NCBI RefSeq assembly: GCF_016859285.1
Contig: NC_053400.1
Span: 16,386,001 to 16,450,000, forward strand
DNA from: Xiphias gladius
Taxonomy: Eukaryota; Chordata; Actinopteri; Istiophoriformes; Xiphiidae
Direction of reading: 5' to 3'
Length of the DNA: 64,000 bases
Part shown: positions 26,401 to 38,699 of the stretch, piece by piece
Numbering within the stretch: the first letter of the stretch is position 1
Layout: every line of letters begins with the position of its first letter
Translations under genes and position numbers: made by a program
Notes under the pieces: model-generated
What the model saw: the letters and a program-made list of their open reading frames with translations, nothing else
The model's database searches: none
What the model was told of the DNA's origin: nothing

Positions 26401-29400
26401 AGAACCACTTTGCTCTCAACTCCATTTGCTTCCCCGACTCTATGCTACTTGCAGATGACAGAAATATTTTGTCAAATGTTGACGACATCCTAGCTGCCAC
26501 AGTTGCGGCCTGTGGCGTCACACCACAAGACTTTGTCAAAGCTGCATCCTCTGCTGAGGCTGAATTGGCAGGGATGGCAAGCCCCGCTGATTCTAAAGGG
26601 CACTTCCAGACTGTGGATATAAGGCACATGTCACCTAGTTTCTCCACAGCACAACAGCCAATCATCACCAACACTAACTCCCACACCTTGACCATGACAC
26701 TAAATGGAGCTCAGATGGCCACAGATTCTCAGGGTCAGTCTGTTCACCACAACAGCAGTTCTGAGCTAAACACAAATGGAGACGGAGGGAGCTCTGACAG
26801 TGATTATCACTTAGCAGGGCAGGTGTACGACCCCTCAGGTCTACAGAGCAGAGTCAAAGGGAATGTCAAGTGTATTAAAACAGAAGATGGCCTTATGGAG
26901 TGCCCAGGCAGTGAAGACTTTCCCAAAAAGAAGGCTCGCTCCAAGTCCTTGACCAAACCAGGTGGTCCTGAAGAGGACAGTGGACAAGCCAGAGCAGCCA
27001 AGCGCAGTGGGCAGGCAAAGAGGCAAAACTCCAGGGGTAGTGACGTCAGCTCACCATCTGCCTCACACAGTGTATATGATGGCTGTCCACAGCAGGAGAG
27101 AATCAGGCAGAAGATCCGTGAAGTGGAAGAGAAACAGCCAGAAGTCAAAACTGGCTTCATTGGCTCCTTCCTAGACTTCATCAAATCTGGCCCCAAACAG
27201 CAGTACTCTCCAAGTCCTACACGAACTATTAGTCGACCCAGAAAGCCGTGCACATCGTCCAAACCACCGCCATGTTCTTTGCCTGCTTTGCCCCCCAAAC
27301 TACAGACTCTGCCAGGGCCCTTGATTCCCCAGGAGGGTCAAGGAGCGAGCTCTCAGCAGAAACGTCTGGATGAAGATCTGCAAAAGAACTTGGAAACGCT
27401 GCCATCGTTCAGCTCAGATGAAGAGGAGAACACTGGGAAGAACCAGGCCCTGAGGAACAGCATCAGTTCAGCACTCTCAGCTCTGGATGAGTCTTCAGAT
27501 CGGAAAACCAGGACAGGTAACAATACCCTGCCTAAGCTTGTCAAGAGATGTATGTATGTTAACAGAGCATCAACCTACAATCGTCTATATCATCTTCGTT
27601 TATTGTGTTTTTATTTTATACAATTTTACCAAATAATAAATCCTCAAAGGAGAGCCTTTGGTGTAAGATGTTAATGTTGTCTTAAAAGAATCAGCCATGC
27701 AAGACGTTTGCCTAAAACTGACAAAATGTTGATTTTTAAATCAAAAACTATCTGATTAAAAATAAGTAAATAGGACTAGGAAGCTGACTAGGCATTCAAC
27801 ACCATTCTTTGTGGTATGGGTACATTTCACATAGTACCAAAGCAGTTTTATGATCCAATACCCAGTTGTACTGTCAATGAACAATGAATACACATGAATC
27901 AAGTTAATAGAGAAGTGGTTGTCCAGACCCAAATCAGAAATGTTACACCAAGCTCCATAAACATTGTTTGTGCAACCAAAGAGACTTTTTGACGAGCTAC
28001 CACCATCCACAGCTGAAAAGGTAGTAGTAATTGATACTAAGGTGGTTTTAGTTGTTGGTTGTTCATTAGTGCAGGCCACATCTGTTTAAATTCAGAACTA
28101 ACTTTTGTTAGGTGTCATCTTTCCTATCTTTGCACTGTGTGCTGTCAAACAAAAATACCCCAAACAAAAAAAAGTCAACTACTCTATTTGTAAAGTATTT
28201 ACTAGGTAAGTAAGTGTTTAAAAAAAAAAAATACTCGAAAAACCAATTTTACAATTAGGTGCTACTTGTTTTGGACAAATGCAGCATGAATATGCAATTA
28301 GATGTGATGAGAAGTTTTTTCTTTCTTCAATAAATTCCTTCTGAAATTTCTTTATTATCTGCATATGTGCAGTCCAGTAGAGTTGTCATCATGTTTTTCT
28401 TCAACGCGTTCATATACTAACCTGTACGACCCTTCTCCAGATAACCAAATCCCCGGTTCGATGGTGAAGCCAGACCAAGTTCCCACCATGCCACATACTG
28501 TCACCGAGACTCGTTTGCCACAGGTAGCCACTCCTCCACAAACAACAAGTGCCGTCACAGGAGGCACTGCGTTTGCTGCCAAAGACGACTCCAAAGAGAT
28601 ACTACCAGGCCAATTGGCTGTGCAGTTAATGAGTGTGGCCATCGAGGGACTGACTGATGAGGAACTGTCAGACAGCGGAGGGGAGGGAATGTACCGGGAG
28701 AGAGACGAGTTTGTCGTCAGGAATGAGGATATTGAAAACTTGAAGGTATGGCCTGGAAACAACATTGATGGAAAATGAATGCTTGTGAACATGAATTTTG
28801 AAGTTCAGCAGAATTAAGCTTTTTAGTGGAAATGATTGTATAGATGAGGGTGCTTGTGTTAAATGTTGAATGTGGCGTGTCAGAACTAAACTATATTGCC
28901 TTGTGGTGGTGTAGTGGCCCTTATTTTAATGAAACATCTGTCGTTGAAGGTGCCCATTTGATAAAACTAGTAGCAAACCTGCTCTCACACAGCACTTTTC
29001 CTGTAACAGTTAAGGTGCTCAAACCCAAAATTATGAAATTATTTCTTTCATATTCCTATGCTACAACTATTGCTGAATACTGAAGTTTGTTCTGCACTCT
29101 GTCATGTGCACTTTTCCAGCTGACAATGAAAGAAGGGAGTGAGCCTCCAGCCATTTGGAAAGTCCAGAAGGCTCTGCTGCAAAAATTTGTGCCTGAGCTG
29201 AGGGATGGAAAGAGAGTCTTCTCAGCCACGAACAGTGTACGTAAAAGCAAACAGGCCAATACCCATGTATGTGCATGTGAGTAGTTGATCATTCAAACAA
29301 TTTGTTTATTGTGAATCAAGTGAAGTTTTTTTCTTTGTGTGTGTAGTATCTTGGATACTTTGGTGATGCCAAGACCATGTACCAGAGGGTATATGTGAAG

Positions 29401-31470
29401 TTCTTGGACACAGTTAACAAAAGGGAGTATGTACGAGTTTGTAGTCGGAAGCCACGTTGCAAGCCTATGAACTCACTAAGGTACGCCAAGAGTATTGACT
29501 GATGCAGGTGAATTACTTTCTAAACGTGGCTCTTCAGTGCTGTAACTCTCTACGTTCTGTCCTCCAGGGGTGTTCAGGTGAAAACTTTGCTGGGCTTGAC
29601 AGCCAGCCCTTCCTCAGTATCCCAGAGCCAAAAGCCCCGACCCAAACAACTTAAGCCAAGGGCAGAGCCCCCGCCTAAGAAGAGGAGGAAATGGAAGGAG
29701 GAGTTTTCACCTACAGCCTCAGGATCATCTGCAGAAGAAGGTGGCGAAGATGATGGTAAAGAAGCATTTTGACTTCCCTCATTAAATCTAGTTTGGATAT
29801 GAGTTGATGTGATTATTGTGGTCTAAATCTCTTCCCACTCTCTCACTGCCGCTCGATGCCTCCTGGATCTTTGATCTGTCTCACACACATGAACACACAC
29901 TCTTAGAGCTAAACCCTCCAGTGCCATTTGCTTCGCGGTTCCTCAACACACGAACCATGAAGGAGACATTCAAGAGTTTCGTGGAACTGCTCATCAGCAT
30001 TGCCTTAGACGAAGATGTGATGTCAGCACTTGAGAGGGCAAACGGTGAGTGGATTTACTTTTTGGACATTGACCTATTTTTCTCAGCTAGAGGGGCATAA
30101 TGATAGGTCGAAACTGACTTGTCATATTTCAGATGAGTTACTGCTGCCACATATGAAAAGAGTGGATGGAATGATCACTGACAACAGGAAACGCCTGCTT
30201 CACAAACTGCACATAGGGCAAGTCCTGAAGGTGAGTGTGTCTTCAGAACTGTATATTAATGTTTTATCGTCGGTGAAAATTTTGTTTCAAATACTATCTA
30301 CATTTTTTAAATCCTTCATCGGTCTAATTTCCCTCGTGTTAACGGTTCTTTAGATGCAGTGGAAATACAAACAGGAATGCATGAAAGGGACTTTCAGCTC
30401 TTTTCAGTTTAGTTCATGAGTTCAGTTACTGTGGTTCCAGAGTTCCTTGAGCTTTTTGGTAATAAAAAAGCTAAATGATCAAACAACCATGTTTTATACT
30501 GTATCTCTTTGATTACAAATGAGGGCAAATTGTAAGCAGAGAGAGGCTCTTTTGTCGCTAGGTGAACTGAGACGAGCTTTATTTTAATGTTCTACTAAAT
30601 GCACCACACTTTTATTTGGTGCTTTTTTTGCTCTTTCCACTAAAAGGATAGACAAGCCTAGAAACGTAAACCCTTTGATGACAAAGGGAAAGACAAAAGT
30701 ACAGGACCTGGACTGCAGCGTATGAGCTAAGTAACTTGGCTGTTCTGTGCCTTCAGACGGCTCTTGACAGCTTCCCAGAGATCTCAGTGGTCACTGAACT
30801 GAAGAAGGATGGGGAAACCCCGGCCTTCAAGGTGCGTCTCAGTGGGAAGGCCTACAACAAGAAGACCATGAAGCCCTACAAGATGCCTAACAAAGTGCCA
30901 CAAGTAAGACAAGATAATGTTTTGGTAAAATTCAGTGTGCTCCTAACATCTGTCCAGCAGAGGGCGCAGTGTCGCTTCTCCCACATTTCTTTGTACAGTG
31001 GAACACTGACGTCACTTTCTTGTCATGCTATTTCTAAATGTGCTTGAAAAGTGATTTTAAGTCTTTGCTTTTCCCCTTTCTAGGAGTATACAGTAGACCA
31101 GCAGAAAACTCAGTGGTTCTCTCTGTACCACTCTTTGCAGCATTACAAGTACCACACATACCTCATGTGTAAGGACGAGGTGAGACATCGTCTGACACAC
31201 ACACATACTCTTAAGTAATGCTTTACAGCTTTTACTTCAGATGGTCCTTATTCAGGTCTGCCTCTGTTGTATTAAATTCAGTTAATAGATTAATGATAAA
31301 TACTTCTGTTTGTGGTTCTGCCCTCCCAGATTGCATCTCTGCGGGTCCAGGCAGGGGATCTGGGGCAGGAGGAGACTGTGCAGAAGTGTCTGCAGAACGG
31401 AGCTTGGGTAGAGGGCCTGTTTGATCGCTTCGGAGAGCTAATCAGTCAAGTGCAGCAGGTCTGCCGATGA
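20405..31470 (+). CDS. qser1: glutamine and serine rich protein 1
   Basis: Thirteen coding exons: 20405-20514, 23066-23175, 23796-23933, 24172-27516, 28441-28745, 29120-29236, 29347-29480, 29568-29755, 29907-30044, 30133-30230, 30757-30903, 31084-31179 and 31330-31470. Total 1688 aa (human about 1735). The N-terminus [18 protein letters not shown] and [18 protein letters not shown] is the conserved QSER1/PRR12 start. Exon 4 encodes the Q/S-rich part with few charged residues, then [10 protein letters not shown] (about residue 870), a likely nuclear signal PKKKARSKS (about 1040), [20 protein letters not shown] and [13 protein letters not shown]. The C-terminal exons hold the conserved block with [24 protein letters not shown] and YLGYFGDAK (DUF4211 as I remember it). 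QSER1 is reported to work with TET1 to keep DNMT3 enzymes off developmental regulatory DNA. PRR12 is the paralogue; QSER1 is chosen by sequence and synteny. Confidence 0.95.
20515..23065. other. qser1: qser1 intron 1
   Basis: 2.55 kb, the largest qser1 intron. AT-rich, with a possible short fragment of the GATTAATC repeat near 21420-21480. No embedded gene seen. Confidence 0.6.
27635..27640 (+). terminator. qser1: candidate intronic poly(A) signal in qser1 intron 4
   Basis: AATAAA 119 nt downstream of the exon 4 donor (27517), followed within about 20-40 nt by a GT-rich stretch (TTTGGTGTAAGATG and TTAATGTTGTC). The arrangement resembles a functional cleavage site. The open frame runs on into the intron to a stop at 27672-27674, which is probably past the cleavage point. 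Confidence 0.3.
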
Positions 31471-32404
31471 TCCATCCCTGACAGGGCTGGTGGGAGAAAA
31501 AAAAAAAAAAAAGACTTAAAAAAAACAAAACAAATCTAATTCTTAAAAATAAGAGGATGCTTCCAGCTGACAATGACGAAGAGAAGATGAAGGATGGAGT
31601 GAGTCTCTCCTTCCAGTCACACAGAGATTTGAATCAGGGACATGTTGCCTCGTCTGAAAGACGTTGGGGGGGGCCTATGGCATAAAAGTGAGAAGAGGTA
31701 AACTGTGGGACAGCAGTAAAGTTTATGGTCTGCATCACTGCATCCCAGCACAAGGCTGTAACCTGATCAACAGAGGACAAGGACTTGTCTTTTGGGGCAT
31801 TTTGGAAGATTTTCACATAGTGCTTCTCCTAGTCTTTGTAGGTTTTTGTAGTTACAAGCCCACTTTTTATGGGCCTTTTCATAGATTTGTATCTTTTTTT
31901 TTTTTTTTTTTTTTAAATCTTTTTTTCAGTTAAATGCCAGATCATAACCAGTGAGTATGGACTAGATAGAGAGCAGTTGGCATAGGAAGTAGAGCACAGC
32001 AAATAAAATGCAGAAATCTGATTGCCTACAGTTATAACAAGCCTTCATCATTCATTTGATAAGTAGGCTCACATACAGAGGTGATATATTGTTAAAAAAA
32101 AATCTCTATATATTATATATAACCGTAGTTATATACTGTTTGTAAAACATCCATTTTGTAATGGAGTGCCAACTTATATATAATGTACATTTTGTATAAA
32201 AGAACAGGGAGGTGGGAACTGCAGCAATTCTCTTAAGGAGAACTTTAGTAACTATATACTGTATCTATATTGTGGTTAAACTTTTCTGCTTCAAACACCC
32301 CTTTGCATATAAGATGCGAGTCATGAAAATGCAGTTCCAATACTGCCTTTTATGAATTTTGTTAATCAATTATTATTACCTTGAATTATCCGAGGGTAAA
32401 ATGA

Positions 32405-32641
32405 AATAAATAAAAAGTTGTCTTTATATACTCCTTTACGGACATAGCCCAAATTTTATGACAAAAAGAGATATATTTTTCACAGAAGTAAATATTATGT
32501 TCTCTTGTTCATTACAGTTTCTAAGAGACTTTTTCATTGTTTTTTTTTCACAGTTTTCAAAAATTGACTCTTTATAAGTCACTTACCAATTTTATGCTAT
32601 CAAAGTAATCTTGTTCTTTAAAGATGCAGTTTGTAAATAAA
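32405..32641 (+). terminator. qser1: qser1 poly(A) signals
   Basis: AATAAA at 32405-32410 (ATGAAATAAATAAAAAG) and at 32636-32641, the second followed by a T/G-rich tract (TTTGTTCTTGTTATACTTTG). Transcript end likely near 32.66 kb, giving a 3' UTR of about 1.2 kb with two options. Confidence 0.6.
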
Positions 32642-32669
32642 GTGCCGCATGTATTAGATATTTGTTCTT

Positions 32670-34350
32670 GTTATACTTTGTCTGAGGTTGTTAATATCTT
32701 CCAAATTATCTGGGGCTCGTGTGATACACCAGATTTTGAAAAGGCTGCAGTAACACAACTCATAGTTTAGAACGTTTTTCTAAACATCTACAGTAGTTAA
32801 ATGCAAAACAATCTTGCAAAAGGCATCTTCATTGCTGAATCAGTAAATTAAGGGAAATTAGTAGTGTTTGTTTTTCAAAATTTTCTCAATGAAATCACAT
32901 GCTTGATGTCCAAAGTCATAAGAAGATGGAAAAAGGGCCCTGAAGTAAAAAAAATTAGATCACCAAGTAAATGACATGGAACTTCAAAAGTGAGCTTTCT
33001 TTTAAACCTCACAGGAACAGAATTGTAAATTTGCCTTGCTCTCCAGAATTATTTAATAATGTTCATAGAACCATGCATATCTCAATACTAATCGCTGCGT
33101 TTATTGTGGAAATGGATGGATAGACTATGGAATGAAAACACCTCTTGAACAGGACATTCTGAGTACTCTCTGCAGGTGTCGGTGAATCCTTCTGAAGTAC
33201 TTTTACTTTTTAGGCAGGGCGTTGAATTTTCGAGGTTACAGGGTATGACTGCATAGCAAGGTTGTTTGGTACAAATGATTTGCTCCTTTACACAGGCTTT
33301 TATGGAAACCTAGGCTATATTGACAGCTGTCTTACAAGTTGGAGGGAAGAAGAGTGGGTGAGAGTCACATTGTCATCCTTCATTAGATGTTTTGTCACTG
33401 GCACCATAACTTCAGTCAACACTGCACTTTCCTGGTAGCCTCATATGCTTTTACATTACACCTATTTGACAAGATAAAGAACAGTCACAGCTTTACTAGT
33501 GGAATCAACCATGCAATCCACAACTAAAAGATAGTGGCAGGGATCCAAAGGAATGATTTTTTTTTTTTTAACCAACAACTCAGCTCAGAGAGGCCAGTTA
33601 GTGTTAAACATCACCTGCTTGTTGGAGTGTGCAGCTGATATTGGCTCATATCCTTCTGAGGGAGGACCCAGCAAGGCCAGAAACTTGTCGTGATGCTCGC
33701 CCACCATGTTCTCATGACCAAACTATTCACTGTGAATGGGTGGCTGACTTTGTGTCGCCTGAAAAGGGTCTCGGGGCTGTTGAATAAAATATGATTGTCC
33801 AACCACGCTGGCCACAATGCAAAATTACTGGCAACCCCCAAAAAAACAAAAGTGTCTCTGTGCTGCAGCGACAGTTCTGTGAGGAAACCCACTGTCCTCT
33901 GTCCTTTAGGAGTTGGAGAGGAATGGGGGCGGAGGACGGCCAGTCAGCTAAGCGTTTGGGATTCCAGTACGGGCACAACTGGTAAAGACAGATACTGAAC
34001 GTCTGCTCTCCAGATGAAAAGCATATGAATTTTAATGCACCGCATTGTTCCATATGTGGGAGATAGACTCAGAGGACCCCTGGGGCAGCATGAGTATGCG
34101 AGAAGGGCACAGAAACTGGACAGATGTGTGCTGGAAGAGACTGCAAAACACTGACAGCCTATTGGTGCTGGGAATGCCCTCTAGTAAAACCATAATGTAC
34201 TGTGTGGTGGTGGTGGTGGTGGTGTAGTTTTAAAGCTGTTTGTAAACAGTCAAGCACGCACATGCAGGGTGAACAGATTTACACTCAGTCTGGCAGTTGC
34301 ACAGACTAACCTGGCATGTTCCACTGAAACTTGAACATCTGTATCTGTGT
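32670..34350. other. intergenic qser1-depdc7, one unexplained open stretch
   Basis: Mostly AT-rich. The stretch 33585-34053 is GC-richer and has long minus-strand openings in two frames. The frame ending at a stop at 33585-33587 reads GHENMVGEHHDKFLALLGPP and is protein-like. I recognise no family. A (TGG)n run is at about 34203-34226. Confidence 0.4.
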
Positions 34351-34356
34351 ATTTAG

Positions 34357-34560
34357 CAGTGGTGGAAAGTAACTAAGCGATTGCTCAAGTCCTATACATA
34401 GGTACAGTTGTGAGGTACTCATACTTCACATTCCATTTCACAATGATTCAGAGAAAAACACTGTACTTGTTACTCTGCTACATGTATTTGACCGCTATAC
34501 TTATCATTTACTTTTCATGCTTATTTACTTTTAGATAAGCAAACATGTCGAGATTGTAAA
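34357..34560. repeat. dispersed teleost repeat (GTGGTGGAAAGTAACTAA type)
   Basis: Starts AGTGGTGGAAAGTAACTAAG and continues with CTCAAGTCCTATACATAGGTAC, TTGTGAGGTACTCATACTTC and GTACTTGTTACTCTGCTACA. This order matches a repeat I remember as among the most common in acanthomorph fish; weathered and without coding capacity. Confidence 0.6.
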
Positions 34561-35944
34561 ATTAAATACACTGTTTTTTCGGCTTGTGATCTTTTACAAA
34601 AAACGGGCGTCTAATTATGGCACCCTCTCAGGATAGATATAAAAGATAAAGATGTAAAAAGACGACAGGTAAAACCTTAAAATATTTCACAAAATAACAA
34701 AGATTAGAGTATAGTAAAATAGATATACATATAATACAAATATGCGTCTAAAGGCATTTTGGTTTGTTTGTTTTTCCAACCCATTTTTTCCCATGACTCT
34801 CAGAAAAGGCCTGATCCCTTGGACTGGAAGGCACCGGGCTTAAGTAGTTAAAACCAGCTCCACCGCAATCAGCTACAACAATAAAATGCTACATACACAC
34901 ACCCCCATTTTAGCAAAGTATCTCAACCAACAACTCCGCAGTAACAGCAGTGCTTCCTACGTTGCCTGCATAAGAACGTTTCCTTAATGTATTTTAAAGC
35001 CACCTCCTGGAGAAAATTCCCAAACAAATTACTACGTGACTAACATTGCATGACCGATAAGTATGAAGTGGAAAGAAAAGGAAATATGCGGGGCTTTCCG
35101 GGCAAACTTAGAGTAACTGGAGAGTAAATATTGCTTTGACCTTGCGAACTCAAATTTCTGACTGTATTAAGCAGAGTGCTCTCTCTTTCTTCTCGCTCTC
35201 TCTTTCTCCGTCTCATTTTCTGTGTTGATGTAAAGCGCGTTACACTCTTCAGCCCGTGAAGTTTCAGCTTCAGCTATGTGGCACGTTTACAAAATACCAG
35301 CACATCTGACTCCAACGCTTTCATGTGAAGAGCTGTAAAACCAGTTTCGGTCTCAACCAAAGGCTTCTCAGTCTAACTGAAAACCGAGGGCACAGAGTTG
35401 TAGCTCTCATTTAAACACAAGGCATGGATGTCCTTTGTTATGTGTGGATATGGCAGCTGTATAGCTATTGAAAACGTCATCTACAGCAACAGATAAGGTG
35501 AGTTTATCCACTCATACTTTAGTTCTGCTCCAACTTATGCTGAGCTCCGATGAATTTGGTTCCCAGGGATGTTTGACTTCGACGTTCTGCTTCATTCTTA
35601 CTTTTGGTGGGAATGTTGAGTGATATTATCAAAAAGAGTTGCTTCAGTCACACGGGAGTAAAGAGTAGGGTTTGCTTGTGTGACTGAATGCAAACAAGTT
35701 AAAAGATGTGATAACACTCCCTTCTATATAAGGGAAAAGAGGTTTTCCCTCAGCAGTTCTTAATTGTCATTACAATCATGAAAGTTTTATAGCGCTTCTT
35801 TTGATGAATTGTAGGTTTTGGAATGGGAGCATTTCATTTAATCCTTTGTGCGCCTGTGTTTAGCCATCCAGGTAAAAGGTTCTGATGAACACACAAGAAC
35901 ATTTTCCACTCTCTCGTAAATTAATTATTTTCTCGTGCATTTTC

Positions 35945-36050
35945 TGCCAGGAGAGAGATGCAACTCAGGTCCCCAGCCAGACTCACACCACAGATATTGC
36001 AGTTCATGGTCAGCATCTTAACCCCATAGCCATGGGTGTGTCTCTGGTTT
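35945..36050 (-). repeat. tRNA-derived SINE fragment, minus strand
   Basis: On the minus strand it shows an A-box-like GGGGTTAAGATG, then 35-40 nt later a B-box-like GGTGTGAGTCTG, and the typical GGCTGGGGACCTGAGTTGCA tail motif of percomorph tRNA SINEs. Partial copy. Confidence 0.5.
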
Positions 36051-36060
36051 GTATTCTTAA

Positions 36061-36320
36061 AGGGGTACTCCCTCAATTTAGCATTTCACTTTACATTAAA
36101 AAAAAGGAATACTCAAAATCGATGTAGCAGAGGCTGAGACATCCTGACTTTTAGTTCCTAGTATGGGTCGAGCTCCAAAAACACGGGACCCTGCATTTCC
36201 CGCAATGCAACTTCAGCATCTTTCATTTGACCTGCCTCCTAAATGCCCTCCCGCCCTGTTGACACGGGCTGAGTGGTACTTATTCTGATGAGCAACCCGA
36301 ACTTCATGTGGAGTGCCCCT
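36061..36320. mobile_element. 260-bp MITE flanked by TTAA
   Basis: The left end AGGGGTACTCC and right end GGAGTGCCCCT are inverted repeats (10 of 11 match). The element is flanked on both sides by TTAA (36057-36060 and 36321-36324). TTAA duplication is the hallmark of piggyBac and of Kolobok-type elements; which of the two is not decided by this sequence. No transposase inside. Confidence 0.75.
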
Positions 36321-37299
36321 TTAAAGACACGCACATGCAGGCCTGCTGTTTTCGTTAGAGACACCTGTCTTGCTCCAGCGCAGCTCGACAGTATCGACAG
36401 TGAATGAGGAAGGCATTGCCTTTTTTTTTTTTAATCAGAGGGTTTGAAAGGAACAGCAGATGTGAGCTAGTGTGGCTACACACCTCTTCACGTCTTCCCC
36501 CCTGCTCACACGTTCTCACTTCACCTGCTGTACAAGGGGAGATTTCTAGATAAAAGAGGCTGAAGAGGACAGTGGTCAAACCAGCTTCCCCCGGCCGCAA
36601 CAGGCGTTTTGTGCCTCACGACCATAGCAGCTGTCCCCCTTTCAGTCTCCCCTCTCAGCAGCTGACCCACACCGGGTTTAACAGTGTCAGCCTCCCACTT
36701 CTCCCTTTGCCTTGATTACGCCTGCGGAAGGAAGGCACCGGGTTGGAGCCAGACCTCGTGAAATCTGCCCCCACTACGGTTGGCGTGTGGCCGCTCTGGG
36801 GCCGTGCCTGTTTGTTAATGATAAGCAGGGTATAGACTGTGTGCACTATTATCCCAGATGCGGTGGGGCAGCGCCAGGCCCACTTTCGACCCCCGGGGCC
36901 ACCTGCAGTCACACGCTTTCAAAAACCGTACCCCCAGTGATTCCTAATGTTTTGATTTAGGGGAAGAGGAGACGAACACATCCCATCCTCTTCTCTCCTC
37001 TGAAACACTTCGGGTCTTTATCAGATCAGACTGACCTCCAGTGTAGGCTTTGAGGGTGTGACTTGGTGAGTGAAAGGCTGTGTGAAAACTTCCTGGATTT
37101 TTTTAAATTTTGGAGCATTTCCTTTTTTAATTGACCGGTAAACTGTTCGAGACCACGGGGGATCTTTAATTAGGGGGCTTTAGTGGGGAAATACTAGCAA
37201 TTCTGTGCGTTTGCTTTTTGGCCACTCAGCCTTATTGTATGATAATGACTAGTAGTAGGCTTTGTCAGACCTCTTCAACAACCTTCAAATACGGTTTCA

Positions 37300-37560
37300 G
37301 TGAGCCTTTTGTCCAGGCGTAGGACTAAGTGCGTGTCTTGCCGAACTTGGGGGACGGTGCGAGAGTCTCGGTGTCGCGCAGGAGCCCGAGCAAGGCGGCG
37401 ACTGGGACGTGAATAATGCATCGCAGTGGGAGGGGACGGTTTCGGGGGGTCGACTGGAGTAGGTTCGCGTCCGTCACGTTGCGGGCTGACGAGCAGGGAC
37501 GGGGGCTGAATGGCTGTCTTCAGTGTCACTGGAGGACGTTTTTCATGCACCGAGCACCAG
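37300..37560 (+). promoter_or_regulatory. depdc7: candidate depdc7 promoter / first exon
   Basis: CpG-rich block ending in GAGCACCAG|GTAATA, a usable donor at 37561. A 17-residue open frame from the ATG at 37510 runs to the donor, but its phase does not fit the DEP reading frame of the exon at 40891, so if this exon is used it is 5' UTR. A second possible 5' exon ends at 35497 (AGATAAG|GTGAGT). Confidence 0.4.
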
Positions 37561-38147
37561 GTAATACCCGCTTATTCGCTCCCAGCTGGTGAAATAGAGA
37601 CTAGATGCTGCCGATTTCGTGCCCTATTTGAAATGAATGTGTTCGGGGCTGTCTGTGCTACTGTTTCTGATAGAAAGTGTGGTATGATACCAATCGAAAT
37701 TTTTTTTCTACTGGAAAGTGGATGTTGTTTCTGATCGAAATTCAATGTGTCCAAAATTCACACGTTCACAGTGTGTATGTCCCTTTTGTTCGGCCATTTC
37801 ATAGCTTTTCTTCTAAGCTTTTTTGGAAGTACAACCATGTACTTAAAAAACATGCATGTACAAGTACATACAAAGTTTGTGAAGTATATGAAACATGTTA
37901 TGACACATCCCTTATAAAGGGTTTATAAGGTGTAATTGAAGACTTTACTAACGTTTTATGAAGCATTTAAATGCATTGTAGATCAGTTATAATATGTTGA
38001 TAGGGTTCTTTGACATTCACTGTGCTCGGTGCGACTCAGCAGTCTGCAGTGCGGTGTTTAAACCCAGGTACAAAACGGTACCTGTATGCGTGTAGGCCAC
38101 CGAACACTGTGTACCGCTCAGGATATGCGGGTTCAAGGGTTCAAATT

Positions 38148-38475
38148 CATGGGGGGGGGGGGGCAGTGGCCCGCCGAGGTTCGGCGTGTCCACACTGCGT
38201 CCCGCGCCCCGAGCGGGGAATGTCACCCGCTCTCGGCGCGTTGGCGGAACGCAGGGACCTGCCCCAGGGATCTGACGGTGCACCCGGTGCGCCTTCGCTG
38301 AGCCGTGGCTGTGGCAGGTCCCGCCAACCCGAAGATCTCGGCGCGCTGGCCTCCCCGCCGCGGTGACGGTGCATGGGAAGGTGTGGGGAGTCGTGCCAAC
38401 CGCCCGTGGCCACAAGGGGGAAGATCCCCGTGTGGTGGCCGCGCTGCTCCCCCTGCGATTATTTACCTGCAGCGG
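38148..38475. other. isolated GC-rich, CpG-dense segment
   Basis: Opens with a run of 13 G, then about 310 bp of very GC- and CpG-rich sequence set in ordinary AT-rich DNA. It holds internal near-repeats: TCTCGGCGCG at 38231-38240 and 38336-38345, GACGGTGCA at 38274 and 38365. Open frames on several strands follow from the composition. It lies between the candidate depdc7 5' exons and its first coding exon. Confidence 0.6.
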
Positions 38476-38699
38476 TGTGTGCAAACACACGGTGCACTTG
38501 TTGTCCTTGGCTGACATGCAGGTCGGCCCCCTCTTGCATCGTCGTCCTACGGTCTATCTATCTGCTGGCTTTTTTGTTTTTACAGAGAAGACCGAAGTCT
38601 CGGGGAAGGAGACTGGCGTCAGCTAAGCAAACTGGACTCAAATCTCAGCCTGGTGCAAGAAACAGGAGGTGACACAGCTCAGCCGGGTTCCCAGGATTG

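Noticed and set aside
26807-27298. 163-residue minus-strand ORF
   Set aside because: Shadow of the large qser1 exon 4 on the other strand.
38120-38150. B-box-like GGTTCAAATTC suggesting a tRNA gene
   Set aside because: No A box at the right distance and no cloverleaf pairing could be formed.
38017-38517. 166-residue minus-strand ORF overlapping plus-strand ORFs in the GC-rich patch
   Set aside because: Open in several frames at once because GC-rich DNA has few stops; Pro/Arg/Thr-rich with no recognisable domain and no splice context.
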